From RYN-111 sp963760125 (GTDB taxonomy: Bacteria > Actinomycetota > Actinomycetes > Mycobacteriales > SCTD01): a stretch of DNA of 64,000 nt. The position numbers were made by a program, and so were the translations under genes. The notes beneath the pieces were generated by a model. That model was not told where the DNA came from. It did not search any database and saw nothing but the letters and a program-made list of their open reading frames with translations. The DNA lies in NCBI GenBank assembly GCA_963760125.1, contig CAVXBV010000006.1, positions 168,728 through 232,727 of the forward strand, read 5' to 3'. Below, one piece after another: positions 17,385-26,506 of the stretch. How positions within the stretch are numbered: position 1 is the first letter of the stretch; every line of letters starts with the position of its first letter.

Positions 17385-20300
17385 TAGGGCAGGCTGCTGC
17401 GTCGCAGGTCGAGAGTCCGCGGATACTCCCCGCTCGGTGCGGCGAGCGCCGCGTCGAGGGCCGCGAGGTCCACCGGGCCGGCCGTGTGGCCATGAGGCAC
17501 GAAGCGCGCCGTACGACGCGACTCGGCCTCGCCGGCGTTGACCGGGAAGGTGTCGTACGCCCGGCCTCCGGGGTGCACGACGTGGTAGGTGCAGCCACCC
17601 ACCGACCGGCCGTTCCAGCGGTCGACGACGTCGAAGACCAGCGGGGCGTGCACCTTGATCGAGGGGTGCAGCGCGGACCAGGGCTGCCACGCGCGGTAGC
17701 GCACACCAGCGACGAACGTGCCGGGCGTTCCGGTCGGGGACAGCGGCACGGGGCGGCCGTTGCAGGTGACGACGTACCGGTCCGCGGTCGAGCCGGTGAC
17801 CTGGACCTGCAGCCGCTCGACGGAGGAGTCGACGTACCTCGCCGTTCCCGAACCGGTGGACTCCTCCCCCAGCACGTGCCAGGGCTCGATGGCCGCGCGG
17901 AGCTCCAGGGTGACACCGGCGACCTCCACCTGCCCGAGCCGCGGGAAGCGGAACTCCAGGAAGGGCGCGAGCCACGAGGTCTCGAAGGCGAACCCGTGCT
18001 CACGCAGATCGCCTGCCACGTCGGCGATGTCCGCCGCGACGAACGCCGGGAGGAGGAAGCGGTCGTGCAACTCGGTCCCCCAACGCACCAGCCGGCCGGT
18101 GTACGGCTCGTCCCAGAACCGGGCGACGAGGGCCCGCACGAGCAGCGCCTGCACGAGCGACATCTGCGGATGCGGGGGCATCTCGAAGCCGCGCAGCTCC
18201 AGCAGCCCCAGCCGACCTCGTTCGCTGTCCGGGCTGAACAGCTTGTCGACGCAGAACTCCGCCCGGTGGGTGTTGCCGGTCAGGTCGGTGAGCAGGTGGC
18301 GCAGCGCCCGGTCCACGTCCCAGGGCCGGGGGTCTTCTGCAGCGGCCAGCTCGGCGAACGCGATCTCGAGCTCGTAGAGCGCCTCGTGCCGCGCCTCGTC
18401 GACGCGCGGTGCCTGGCTGGTCGGTCCGATGAAGGCGCCCGAGAACAGGTAGGACAGCGACGGGTGGTGCTGCCAGTAGGTGAGCATGCTGACGAGCAGG
18501 TCCGGTCGGCGCAGCAGCGGGCTGTCCGCAGGCGTCGTCCCACCGAGGGTGAGGTGGCTCCCGCCGCCGGTGCCGGTGTGGGTGCCGTCGTGGGCGAACT
18601 TCTCGGTGCTCAAGCCGTTCTCGCGGGCCAGCCGGGCGACGGTTCCGGTGATCTCGACCAGCTCGTCCCACGACCCGGCCGGGTGCACGTTGACCTCGAC
18701 GACGCCGGGGTCCGGCGTGACCGACAGGGTCCGCAGCCTCGGGTCACCAGCCAGCGGGTACCCCTCGAGCACGACCGGTGTCCCGACGACGGCGGCCGCC
18801 CGCTCGACGGCGGCGACGAGCCGCAGGCCGGCGTCCGCGGTGTCGAGCGGCGGCAGGAACACGTGCACGTGGCCGTCCCGTGCTTCGACGGCAAGGGCCG
18901 TCCGAGGGGTGTCCGGGCCGAGCTCGACGACGACGGCCGGACCGTCCGGGAGGTCGAGGGCCATCAGGGCGGCGAACGGCGAGGCGTCGGGGCTCCCCGG
19001 CGGCGGCTCCCAGCCCAGGGCGTCCAGCGGCAGGCGCATGCCGACCGGCGACGTGCCCGGCAGCAGGAACAGGTGGCCGCGGCGGGTCCGCCAGGGCGCG
19101 GTCCCCCACCCCCTGTCGACGGGGAACAGCGGAAGCACCCAGCCCGCGGGACCGTCGGTGGGTGCGGCAAGGCGGGCGATGGCGAGCTCGCGGGAGGAGG
19201 GTGCGACGAGCGCCGGGTCCGTCGGATCGGCGTCGACGGCGGGGGGCGCGCCCGCCGGCAGCCGCGACTGCTCCGACAGCTCGTGCAGCCGGTCCTCGTA
19301 CGCCGGGTGGACGGCCTCCTCCGGGAAGCCGAGCTCCTTGGCGAGCGCGACCGCGAGCTGCTGGTCCTTGGGGTCGGGCAGCGGCTGACCCCAAGGATCG
19401 TCGAGCAGCGCGCTGTCCTGCCACACGGGCACGCCGTCGGTGCGCCAGGTCACGCCGATCTGCCAGCGGGGCAGCGGCTCTCCCGGGTACCACTTGCCCT
19501 GGCCCCGGTGGACCAGTCCAGCCGGGGCGTAGTGCTCGCGCAGCGACGCGGCGAGGGCCGAGGCCCGCTCGCGCTTGCCGGGGCCGTCGGCGTCGATGCG
19601 CCACTCGTCGGACTCCATGTCCCCGACGGCGACGAAGGTCGGCTCCCCGCCCATGGTGAGGCGCACATCGCCCGCATCCAGAGCCGCGTCGACCGAGGTG
19701 CCCAGGACGGTGATGCGCTCCCACTGCTCGTCGGTGTAGGGCGCCGTGACCCGCGGGTCCTCGTGCAGCCGGCGCACGGTGTTGCTGAAGCTGAACGTCG
19801 TCTCCGTCGGCCCGGTGGTACCGGTGATGGGCGCGGACGAGCCCGGGTGCGGGGTCGCCGACAGCGGCAGGTGGCCCTCGCTGGCGAACAGCCCCGACGT
19901 CGCGTCGAGCCCGACCCAACCTGCGCCGGGGACGTACGCCTCCGCCCAGGCGTGCAGGTCGGTGAAGTCGCTGACCGGTCCGTCCCGGAGCTCGCCCGGT
20001 CGTACGTCGGGGCGCAGCTGCACGAGGTAGCCGGACACGAACCGGGCCGCCATGCCGAGCTCGCGCAGCGCCGCGACGACCAGCCAGGCGCTGTCGCGGC
20101 AGGAACCGATGCCCTTCTCCAGGGTCTCGTCCGGGGTCTGCACCCCCGCCTCCATGCGCACCGTGTAGGCGATGGTCCGCGCGACCCACTGGTTGAGGTT
20201 GGCCAGGAACTCGATGACGGGGACGCCGCCCTCCGGCGGCGGCCCCACCGACGTCAGCCACTGCTGCGTCCGCGGACCGGCCACCGAGCGGAGATAGGGC

Positions 20301-20644
20301 TCCAGGTCGGCGCGCAGCTCGGGCTCGTACAGGAACGGGAACCGCTGGGCGCTGTCCTCCACGAAGAAGTCGATCGGGTTGATGGCCGTGAGGTCAGCCA
20401 CGAGGTCGACCGTGATGGACAGCTCGGTCGCCGGCTCGGGGAAGACGAGCCGCGCCAGGTGGTTGCCGAAGACGTCCTGCTGCCAGTTCAGGAAGTGGCT
20501 GCCCGGCGAGACCGTCAGGGAGTACGCCGACACGGGCGTGCGGCAGTGCGGCGCCGGCCGCAGCCGGACCACGTGGGGACCCAGGGAGGTCAGCCGGTCG
20601 AAGGAGTAGGTCGTGCGGTGCTCGAGAGCGACCAGGACGGCCAC
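17384..20644 (-). CDS. Large transglutaminase-like/DUF2126 protein
   Basis: A 1086-residue protein, first gene of the operon. The N-terminal third is a transglutaminase domain: beta-sandwich start (ALEHRTTYSFDRLT), catalytic IGSCRDSAW, DLHAWAEAY and GLDATSG. The rest is the large DUF2126 region, starting MGGEPTFVAVGDMESDEWR and including the conserved RGQGKWYPGEPLPRW and a GTGTGGGSHLTLGG segment. Full length agrees with family members. Start is a GTG at 20644 with GAGGAG about ten bases upstream. The four genes 20644 to 12993 form one compact operon, and all four products lack export signals. Confidence 0.94.
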   Translation of the reverse strand: MAVLVALEHRTTYSFDRLTSLGPHVVRLRPAPHCRTPVSAYSLTVSPGSHFLNWQQDVFGNHLARLVFPEPATELSITVDLVADLTAINPIDFFVEDSAQRFPFLYEPELRADLEPYLRSVAGPRTQQWLTSVGPPPEGGVPVIEFLANLNQWVARTIAYTVRMEAGVQTPDETLEKGIGSCRDSAWLVVAALRELGMAARFVSGYLVQLRPDVRPGELRDGPVSDFTDLHAWAEAYVPGAGWVGLDATSGLFASEGHLPLSATPHPGSSAPITGTTGPTETTFSFSNTVRRLHEDPRVTAPYTDEQWERITVLGTSVDAALDAGDVRLTMGGEPTFVAVGDMESDEWRIDADGPGKRERASALAASLREHYAPAGLVHRGQGKWYPGEPLPRWQIGVTWRTDGVPVWQDSALLDDPWGQPLPDPKDQQLAVALAKELGFPEEAVHPAYEDRLHELSEQSRLPAGAPPAVDADPTDPALVAPSSRELAIARLAAPTDGPAGWVLPLFPVDRGWGTAPWRTRRGHLFLLPGTSPVGMRLPLDALGWEPPPGSPDASPFAALMALDLPDGPAVVVELGPDTPRTALAVEARDGHVHVFLPPLDTADAGLRLVAAVERAAAVVGTPVVLEGYPLAGDPRLRTLSVTPDPGVVEVNVHPAGSWDELVEITGTVARLARENGLSTEKFAHDGTHTGTGGGSHLTLGGTTPADSPLLRRPDLLVSMLTYWQHHPSLSYLFSGAFIGPTSQAPRVDEARHEALYELEIAFAELAAAEDPRPWDVDRALRHLLTDLTGNTHRAEFCVDKLFSPDSERGRLGLLELRGFEMPPHPQMSLVQALLVRALVARFWDEPYTGRLVRWGTELHDRFLLPAFVAADIADVAGDLREHGFAFETSWLAPFLEFRFPRLGQVEVAGVTLELRAAIEPWHVLGEESTGSGTARYVDSSVERLQVQVTGSTADRYVVTCNGRPVPLSPTGTPGTFVAGVRYRAWQPWSALHPSIKVHAPLVFDVVDRWNGRSVGGCTYHVVHPGGRAYDTFPVNAGEAESRRTARFVPHGHTAGPVDLAALDAALAAPSGEYPRTLDLRRSSLP

Positions 20645-20764
20645 GGGCAGCGGCTCCTCAGGCAGGCAGGGGTGATGTCCTCAGCCTAGGCACCACCTGG
20701 TCGGACGGGTGAGGGGCACGGGCGAGGATCCGTGGACGGCCGCGCTAGGCTTGCTTCACTGCGC

Positions 20765-20790
20765 TTCCTTGTCATCCGATGAGGAAGGAA
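20765..20790. repeat. Imperfect inverted repeat in the long leader of the ANTAR gene
   Basis: The stretch 20765-20790 reads TTCCTT, TCATC, GATGA, AAGGAA, an interrupted dyad near the start of a roughly 170-base untranslated leader. A possible -10 box TAGGCT lies about 20 bases upstream. It could be an operator or an RNA hairpin. The 281 bases 20645-20925 between the divergent genes contain no convincing ORF. Confidence 0.35.
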
Positions 20791-20925
20791 TCAGCGTCTA
20801 AGAGCAGGCGAGGGTCCGGCCGACTTCCCGGCCCACAGCGCTCCCGATCTCGGGGGTGCCGACCCGCGACTCGCTGCTCACCCGCGACAGGGTGCCGTGC
20901 GTCGTGCCAGCTGCTCAGGAGAGCT

Positions 20926-21636
20926 GTGACCACCAACGAGATCGCACCGCGCGAGGCGATCGCCGAGCTGGCGTCGATCCGGCTCGACGAGGACGATCTG
21001 GACGCCGTGCTGCTCAAGGTCGCCCAGCTGGCCCAGCGCTCTCTGCACGGCGCGTCGGACGTCTCCGTGACGCTCATCCGCGACGGCCAGGCCTTCACGG
21101 CGGCGTACACCAGCGACCGGGCCCTTCGGCTCGACGAGAGCCAGTACCAGGGCGAGCACGGGCCCTGCATGGACGTCGCCCAGTCAACCGGCAAGATGCT
21201 CGTGCGCGACATGAGCAGCGAGCAGCGCTGGGCGGCCTTCTGCACCGCGGCCATGGCAGCAGGGGTGGCCAGCAGCCTGTCGCTGTCGCTGCCGATCCAG
21301 GAGGCGCTGGTCGGGGCGCTCAACATCTACGGGGAGCAGGCGGACGCGTTCAGTGAGGCGGACGTGGAGCTCGGGGTGACCTTCGCCGCGCACGCCGCGG
21401 TGGCGGTGGCCAACGCGCACCTCTACGACGCCGCGTCGACGCTCGCCGAGAACATGAAGCTCGCGATGGAGAGCCGGGCCGCCATCGAGCAGGCCAAGGG
21501 GATCATCATGGCCCGCGAGAAGGTCGACGCGGAGACTGCCTTCGCGATGCTGAGCGCGATCTCGCAGCGGACCAACCTCAAGCTGCGCGACATCGCCCTC
21601 GAGCTGATCGCCAAGGTCACCAAGCCCAGCGACTGA
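20926..21636 (+). CDS. GAF-ANTAR domain RNA-binding regulator
   Basis: A 236-residue regulator. Residues 15-150 form a GAF sensor domain (ASDVSVTLIRDGQAFTAAYTS; YQGEHGPCMDVAQ; SLSLPIQEALVGALNIYG), and the last 55 residues are an ANTAR domain (ESRAAIEQAKGIIMAREKVDAE), which in characterised proteins binds paired RNA hairpins and prevents transcription termination. The GTG at 20926 is preceded by AGGAGA at good spacing, so upstream in-frame codons are treated as leader. There is no His kinase nearby and no receiver domain; the GAF domain is the sensor. It ends one base before the convergent monooxygenase gene. Confidence 0.93.
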   Translation: MTTNEIAPREAIAELASIRLDEDDLDAVLLKVAQLAQRSLHGASDVSVTLIRDGQAFTAAYTSDRALRLDESQYQGEHGPCMDVAQSTGKMLVRDMSSEQRWAAFCTAAMAAGVASSLSLSLPIQEALVGALNIYGEQADAFSEADVELGVTFAAHAAVAVANAHLYDAASTLAENMKLAMESRAAIEQAKGIIMAREKVDAETAFAMLSAISQRTNLKLRDIALELIAKVTKPSD

Positions 21637-22818
21637 TCAGATCATGGCGCGCATCGGGCCGGGCGGCGGCTCGTGGCCGACCATCCCGAGCGCCGACACG
21701 TGGTTGACCGACCCGGGAACGTGGATGGCGTGCGCGAGGCCCATGTGCGCATCGCGCCAGAAGCGCTGCAGGGGCTGGTCCATCCGGAGCCCGTTGCCCC
21801 CGGAGCGGGCGACGATCTCGTCCACGGCGCGCACCGCGCGCCAGGCGGCCTGCACCTGGTTGCGGCGGCTGTCGGCGCGTTCGGCGAAGCTGTACTCCTT
21901 GCCGCTGCTGACCCCGTCGAACATCCGGTTCACGCCGTCGAGCAGCACCACCCGCGAGGCGTGGATCTCGGCCGCGGCCTCGCCGATGATGGTCAGCACG
22001 TAGGGGTCGTCCTTGATGGCGATGCCCGTCACCTGGACGCGGCCGCGCTGGTAGTCGAGGTGGTGCTTGAGGGCGCCCTCGGCGATGCCGATCACGGCTG
22101 CCGTGATGCCGAGCGGGAAGATGCCGCTGAACGGCACGTGGTACAGCGGGTTCGTGAGCCCCGCCTCCTTGCCGGCGTTCCCGCTGGCCAGGGTGTCGTA
22201 GCCGAGCACGCGGTACTCCGGGACGAACGCGCCCTTGACCACGAGGTCCTTGGAGCCGGTGCCCTTGAGCCCGACGACGTCCCAGGAGTCGTGCAGGATC
22301 GTGTAGTCGGTGCGGGGGATCAGGACGTGCACCATCTTGGGCGGCATGATCATCTGGCCGTTGGCGTCCGCGACGAACGCGCCCAGGTAGGCCCACTGGC
22401 AGTGGTCGGTGCCGCTGCTGTACTGCCAGTGCCCGTTGAAGGTGTAGCCGCCGTCGGTGGGGACGAGCATGCCCATCGGGGCGTACGGCGACGCGACCCA
22501 GACGTCCTGGTCCTCGCCCCAGATCTCCTCCTGCACCTTGGGGTCGCTCAGCGCGATCTCCCAGGGGTGCACGCCGACGATGCCCCCGAGCCATCCGGTC
22601 GCCCCGTCCAGCGCGCCGAGAGCCATCACGGCCTCGGCCCACTCGACCGGGTGGGACTCGTAACCGCCGTGCTGCTTCGGTCCGAGCATCCGCATGATGC
22701 CGACCTCGCGCAGGACCTTCGCCGAGGACTCGGTGAGCTTGCCCTCGGCCTCGTTGGCAGGTCCGTTCGCGGCGATCTCGTCCGCGTGCTGCTCGATGCG
22801 CTGCATCACCGTCGTCAT
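21637..22818 (-). CDS. HsaA-like flavin-dependent monooxygenase (acyl-CoA dehydrogenase fold)
   Basis: A 393-residue group D flavin monooxygenase/acyl-CoA dehydrogenase-fold protein. The N-terminal helical part (AEGKLTESSAKVLREVGIMRML) and the middle beta-domain (NGHWQYSSGTDHCQWAYLGAF; LKGTGSKDLVVKGAFVPEYRV) match oxygenases such as HsaA and 4-hydroxyphenylacetate hydroxylase, which hydroxylate aromatic rings with reduced flavin from a partner reductase. No reductase lies nearby. The gene is last in the operon, separated from the acyl-CoA synthetase by 74 bases, so it may have its own promoter. The true substrate is unknown. Confidence 0.87.
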   Translation of the reverse strand: MTTVMQRIEQHADEIAANGPANEAEGKLTESSAKVLREVGIMRMLGPKQHGGYESHPVEWAEAVMALGALDGATGWLGGIVGVHPWEIALSDPKVQEEIWGEDQDVWVASPYAPMGMLVPTDGGYTFNGHWQYSSGTDHCQWAYLGAFVADANGQMIMPPKMVHVLIPRTDYTILHDSWDVVGLKGTGSKDLVVKGAFVPEYRVLGYDTLASGNAGKEAGLTNPLYHVPFSGIFPLGITAAVIGIAEGALKHHLDYQRGRVQVTGIAIKDDPYVLTIIGEAAAEIHASRVVLLDGVNRMFDGVSSGKEYSFAERADSRRNQVQAAWRAVRAVDEIVARSGGNGLRMDQPLQRFWRDAHMGLAHAIHVPGSVNHVSALGMVGHEPPPGPMRAMI

Positions 22819-22892
22819 GCTGGCTCCCCGGTTCTCGTCGTTGCCCACGACGGTACGGAGTCCTGACAACGAGCGCGACAGGGAGGTCCCAC

Positions 22893-24434
22893 TCACCGGG
22901 ACGTATCTGCCCCGCCGGAGGAGACCACGTCGTCGGAGGCCACGAGCGTACGGGCGATCTCCCGAACCTCCCCTTTGGCGACCTTGCCGCCGGAGGACCG
23001 AGGCAACTCCTCCACGACGAGCAGGTGCTCCGGCCAGGACTCCTTGCCCAGCCCGCGCGCCGCGAGGTGGGCGGTCAGATCGCCCAGCGTCAGGGCGGTC
23101 TGCGGGACCAGCGTCACGACCGCGCACACCCGTTCGCCGAAGACCGCGTCGGGCACCGCGACGATCGCGACCTCGTCGACCGCCGCGTGCGCATCGACCT
23201 CGATCTCGACCTGCACGGCGCTGATGTTCTTGCCGCCGCGGATGATGATGTCGCTCGTGCGCCCGATCACCTGCAGGTACCCGTCCGCGTCGACGCGCAC
23301 GAGGTCGCCCATGAGCATCGCGCCGTCGGGCGCGTAGAGCGCCGCGTTGGCCTCGTCGTCGTCGTAGTAGCCGGCGCAGGTCAGCGGCCCGCGCCCGCCG
23401 GGAATGCCCTCCCCCTCCACCACCTCGCCCGCCTCGTCGTACAGGCGGACGTTCATCTCGGCGAGCGGACGCCCGACGGTGGTCAGGCGCTTCTCACGCG
23501 GGTCGTCGTGGCGGGTCGCGGTGAGCGCCCCCGTCTCGTTGGAGCCGAAGAAGCTGAGGACGACCGCGCCGGTCCGCTCCTCGAACTCGGCGGCGCGGTC
23601 GGGCGGGATCATCTCGCCACCGGTGAACATCACGCGCAGCGAGGACAGGTCGTGCTCCGCAGCGACGGGGTGGTTCAGCAACATCCGGAACTGCGTGGAC
23701 ACGCAGCACAGGACCGTGACCTGCTCCTGCTCGATGAGACGCACCATCGTCGGGACGTCGAAGCGCGGCAGCACGACGGTGGGTGCCCCGAGGTAGGCAG
23801 GAGCGACGTGGGAGGTCCACAGGCCGAACCCGAAGGGCGCGGGGATGACGCTCATGAAGCGCTCGTCCGGCCCGAGACCACCGACGTCCACCGCGTGCTC
23901 GAGGAAGCGGATCCACCGGTTCTGCGTCTGGGTGACGACCTTGGGCATGCCGGTCGTCCCGCTGGTGCTGTTGAGCAACCACAGGTCGTTCGGGCCGAGG
24001 GCTCTCCTGCGATCGGGTCGACCGGGAACCGTCGGCATCTCGCGCGTCGGGATGCCCGGCAGGTCCCGGTCGGTGAGCACCGCTACCGCCCCGGTGCGCC
24101 GGACCAGGTGCTCGATCTCCGCCTGCCCCGCGCGGGCGCCGAGCCCAGCGGCGACGAGGCCGGCCCGCTCGACGCCGAGCAGCGCCACGTGGACCTGCTC
24201 GCTGTCGGGCAGCAGCACCCCCAGTCGCGAGCCCGGCTCGAGATCGCTCAGCCCGCCGGCCACCGCATCGGCCTCAGCGTCGTACTCCGCCCAGGTGGTT
24301 CGCCGGTCGGGAGTGATGTACGCCGTCGCGTCCGGCGCGGTGCGCGCGTGCCGCCGCACCATCTCCGACAGGGTGTCGATCCCCCACCAGCCGCGAGCGG
24401 TGTAGTCGGCGACGACCTCAGGCGGGAAGGGCAC
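22893..24434 (-). CDS. AMP-dependent acyl-CoA synthetase/ligase
   Basis: A 513-residue ANL-superfamily ligase. The P-loop STSGTTGMPKVV, the aromatic motif SFFGSNETGAL, the GELxxxGP-like GRGPLTCAGYYDD, and the C-terminal IIIRGGKNISAVQVE, with the catalytic-Lys segment PRSSGGKVAKGE, are all present. It activates a carboxylic acid to its CoA thioester in two steps. The chosen start, GTG at 24434, overlaps the 3' end of the amidohydrolase gene by 17 bases; the open frame extends further upstream only as that gene's shadow. The neighbouring importer suggests an imported acid as substrate. Confidence 0.92.
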   Translation of the reverse strand: MPFPPEVVADYTARGWWGIDTLSEMVRRHARTAPDATAYITPDRRTTWAEYDAEADAVAGGLSDLEPGSRLGVLLPDSEQVHVALLGVERAGLVAAGLGARAGQAEIEHLVRRTGAVAVLTDRDLPGIPTREMPTVPGRPDRRRALGPNDLWLLNSTSGTTGMPKVVTQTQNRWIRFLEHAVDVGGLGPDERFMSVIPAPFGFGLWTSHVAPAYLGAPTVVLPRFDVPTMVRLIEQEQVTVLCCVSTQFRMLLNHPVAAEHDLSSLRVMFTGGEMIPPDRAAEFEERTGAVVLSFFGSNETGALTATRHDDPREKRLTTVGRPLAEMNVRLYDEAGEVVEGEGIPGGRGPLTCAGYYDDDEANAALYAPDGAMLMGDLVRVDADGYLQVIGRTSDIIIRGGKNISAVQVEIEVDAHAAVDEVAIVAVPDAVFGERVCAVVTLVPQTALTLGDLTAHLAARGLGKESWPEHLLVVEELPRSSGGKVAKGEVREIARTLVASDDVVSSGGADTSR

Positions 24435-25704
24435 GGCTGCCGTCGGCGCTGAAGCTCTCCGGGTCGTCGATGACCGACTGCGGGACCGGGTGGTTGTAGA
24501 GCTTCGACGCGTTCTCCCAGGTGATCTTCCGGACGTCCTCGTCCGGCAGGCCCTGCAGCGACTGGGCGATGACGGACTGGGTCCGCGGCCACAGCGAGTC
24601 GCAGTGCGGGTAGTCCTCCTCGAGCAGGATGTGGTCGACGCCGATGCGGTCGCGCAGCGCGAAGGCCGTCGGGTCCTCGACCGCGCAGAACCAGAAGTTG
24701 CGCTTGAGCACGTCGGCGGGCATGACGTCCTTGACGTCGTCCCAGGTCCCGTACATCGACTGGTAGGTCGCCATGTGGTCCAGCCGGTCGAGCAGCGCCG
24801 GCACCCAGCCGATGCCGCCTTCCGACAGGGCGATCTTGATGTCGGGGAAGCGCACCGGGATCTTGGAGTACAGCCAGTCCACAGCGGCGTACATCGCGTA
24901 GGCGAAGAACAGGACGCCGACGACGTCCGGCGGGGCGTCGTCGCTGGTCGACGGCGAGGTCCCCGAGGAGCCGATGTGCAGGTTGACGGTCGTGCCCGTC
25001 TCGGCGCAGGCCCGCATGATCGGGTCCCAGTGCCCGGTGTGCAGCGAGGGCAGGCCGAGCATGTGCGGAGCCTCGGTGAACGTGATGGCCTTGAAGCCAC
25101 GCGCGGCGTTCTTGTAGACCTCCTGCGCGCCGACCTCCGGGTCGAGCATGTAGGGGATCTGGCAGGGGATGATGCGGTCCGGGTAGGAACCGTGCCACTC
25201 CTCGAAGTGCCAGTCGTTCCAGGCCCGAACGGCGGCCAGGGCGAGCTCCGGGTCCTTCGTCGACAGCTGCAGGCGCTGACCGCCGAAGCCGGGCAGGAAG
25301 CTCGGGAACGACAGCGAAGCGTAGACACCGGACAGGTCCATGTCGCGCACGCGGTGGTGGATGTCCCACGACCCGCGGCGCATGTCCTCGAAGCGCGTCG
25401 GGTCGAAGCCCCACTCGTCCAGCGGCCGGCCCACCACGGCGTTGAAGCCGACGTTCGGGAAGACGTTCCCGTCATACATCCACAGGTGCGCGCCGTCCTT
25501 CTCGATCACCCGCGGCGCCTGCTCGGCGAACTTGGCCGGCATCCGTCCTTCGAAGGCGTGGGGTGGCTCGACGATGTGGTCGTCGACCGAGATGAAGGTG
25601 TAGTCGCGCTTGGCCCGGGGCGGGTCGGGCAGCAGGGTCACCTTGCCCTTCACCGCCGTCGTGAAGCCGCTGCCGTTGTTGATCAGGTCGTCCAAGTCAG
25701 CCAT
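24418..25704 (-). CDS. Amidohydrolase-2 family metal-dependent hydrolase/decarboxylase
   Basis: A 428-residue TIM-barrel protein of the ACMSD/amidohydrolase_2 family. The start of the barrel reads ISVDDHIVEPPHAFEGRMP; later strands supply NLHIGSSG and the C-terminal Glu-Asp rich EEDYPHCDSLWP. Family members hydrolyse or decarboxylate carboxylic acids on a metal centre. The canonical HxH at the first strand is here D-x-H-x-x-E, common in the large actinobacterial subgroup whose substrates remain largely unknown. Ten bases separate it from the aldolase gene, and its ATG has AGCGACCCC upstream, not a strong ribosome-binding site. Confidence 0.9.
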   Translation of the reverse strand: MADLDDLINNGSGFTTAVKGKVTLLPDPPRAKRDYTFISVDDHIVEPPHAFEGRMPAKFAEQAPRVIEKDGAHLWMYDGNVFPNVGFNAVVGRPLDEWGFDPTRFEDMRRGSWDIHHRVRDMDLSGVYASLSFPSFLPGFGGQRLQLSTKDPELALAAVRAWNDWHFEEWHGSYPDRIIPCQIPYMLDPEVGAQEVYKNAARGFKAITFTEAPHMLGLPSLHTGHWDPIMRACAETGTTVNLHIGSSGTSPSTSDDAPPDVVGVLFFAYAMYAAVDWLYSKIPVRFPDIKIALSEGGIGWVPALLDRLDHMATYQSMYGTWDDVKDVMPADVLKRNFWFCAVEDPTAFALRDRIGVDHILLEEDYPHCDSLWPRTQSVIAQSLQGLPDEDVRKITWENASKLYNHPVPQSVIDDPESFSADGSRALPA

Positions 25705-25714
25705 GGGGTCGCTT

Positions 25715-26506
25715 TCAGGAGAGGACGTCGGGTTCGGTGCGGAGCAGCTGCCGGACGGCGCCGTTCCAGTACACCTCGGTGCCCCGCTCGAGCAGGGACT
25801 TCTTCATGCCGGCCTTGATGCCCGCACCGATCGGCAGGGGGTCACGCCCGAGCACCAGCAGGTCATACGCCAGCTTGCAGACCCGGTCGATCGAGGCGGC
25901 CTTGTACGTCGCCTCCTGGAGGGTGGGCGCCGTGACGATGATCCCGTGGCTCGCCAGGATCGTCGTCGAGTGGTCGCCGATCTGCTCCGCGAGCCGTACG
26001 GCGAGGTCGACGCTGTCCACCTCGCCGGAGTACTCCTCCACGAACCCCAGCTCACCGTCGAACATGCTCCCGGTCTGGTGCACGAGCTCGGGCAGGATGC
26101 CGGCGCCGGCGAGGACGCTCACCCAGTACGGGTGGTTGTGCACCACGACGCGCGCGTCGGGGCGGCGGCGGTGCAGCTCGGTGTGGATGTGGAAGGCGGG
26201 AGTGACGTCCCACTTCCCCTCGATCACCGTGCCGTCCGCGTCGACCCGGCACAGGTCGGAGGCGGTGATCTCCTCCCACCACAGCCCCCACGGGTTGATC
26301 CAGAGGCTGCCGTCCCCGGTGGGGTCCCAGGTGATGTGGCCGGCGATGTTCTCGCTGAACGAGCTGCGCCCGAGGATCCGGAAGCTGCAGGCGAGCTCCT
26401 GGCGGGCGGTGAGCTCCCGGCCGATCGGCGGGGTGATCGAGGGGCTCCAGACCTCCCTGCCGCCGGCGCGGACCACGTCGTCGAGGCGGTCGAGGCTGGT
26501 GGTCAC
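25715..26506 (-). CDS. Class II aldolase/adducin family protein
   Basis: A 263-residue class II aldolase-like protein. The glycine-rich substrate loop is GRSSFSENIAGHI; the zinc ligands are seen as HNHPYWVS near residue 122 and ILASHGIIV near residue 195, and the acidic catalytic position lies in the FDGELGF segment. The family includes sugar-phosphate aldolases, but also decarboxylases and uncharacterised aromatic-pathway enzymes; the combination with an amidohydrolase and CoA ligase favours the second group. The GTG start overlaps the stop of the small membrane-protein gene by four bases. Confidence 0.9.
   Translation of the reverse strand: MTTSLDRLDDVVRAGGREVWSPSITPPIGRELTARQELACSFRILGRSSFSENIAGHITWDPTGDGSLWINPWGLWWEEITASDLCRVDADGTVIEGKWDVTPAFHIHTELHRRRPDARVVVHNHPYWVSVLAGAGILPELVHQTGSMFDGELGFVEEYSGEVDSVDLAVRLAEQIGDHSTTILASHGIIVTAPTLQEATYKAASIDRVCKLAYDLLVLGRDPLPIGAGIKAGMKKSLLERGTEVYWNGAVRQLLRTEPDVLS

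Noticed and set aside
17078..20689. A 1203-codon open frame on the plus strand
   Set aside because: It is antisense to the ATP-grasp and DUF2126 genes, whose motifs are unmistakable. The composition (Arg/Gly/Pro/Val/His-rich, no domains) is that of a GC-rich shadow frame.
22819..22892. CGTTG/CAACG inverted repeat as an operator of the monooxygenase gene
   Set aside because: Arms are only five bases and the spacing is 23; a convincing -10 element on the minus strand is absent.
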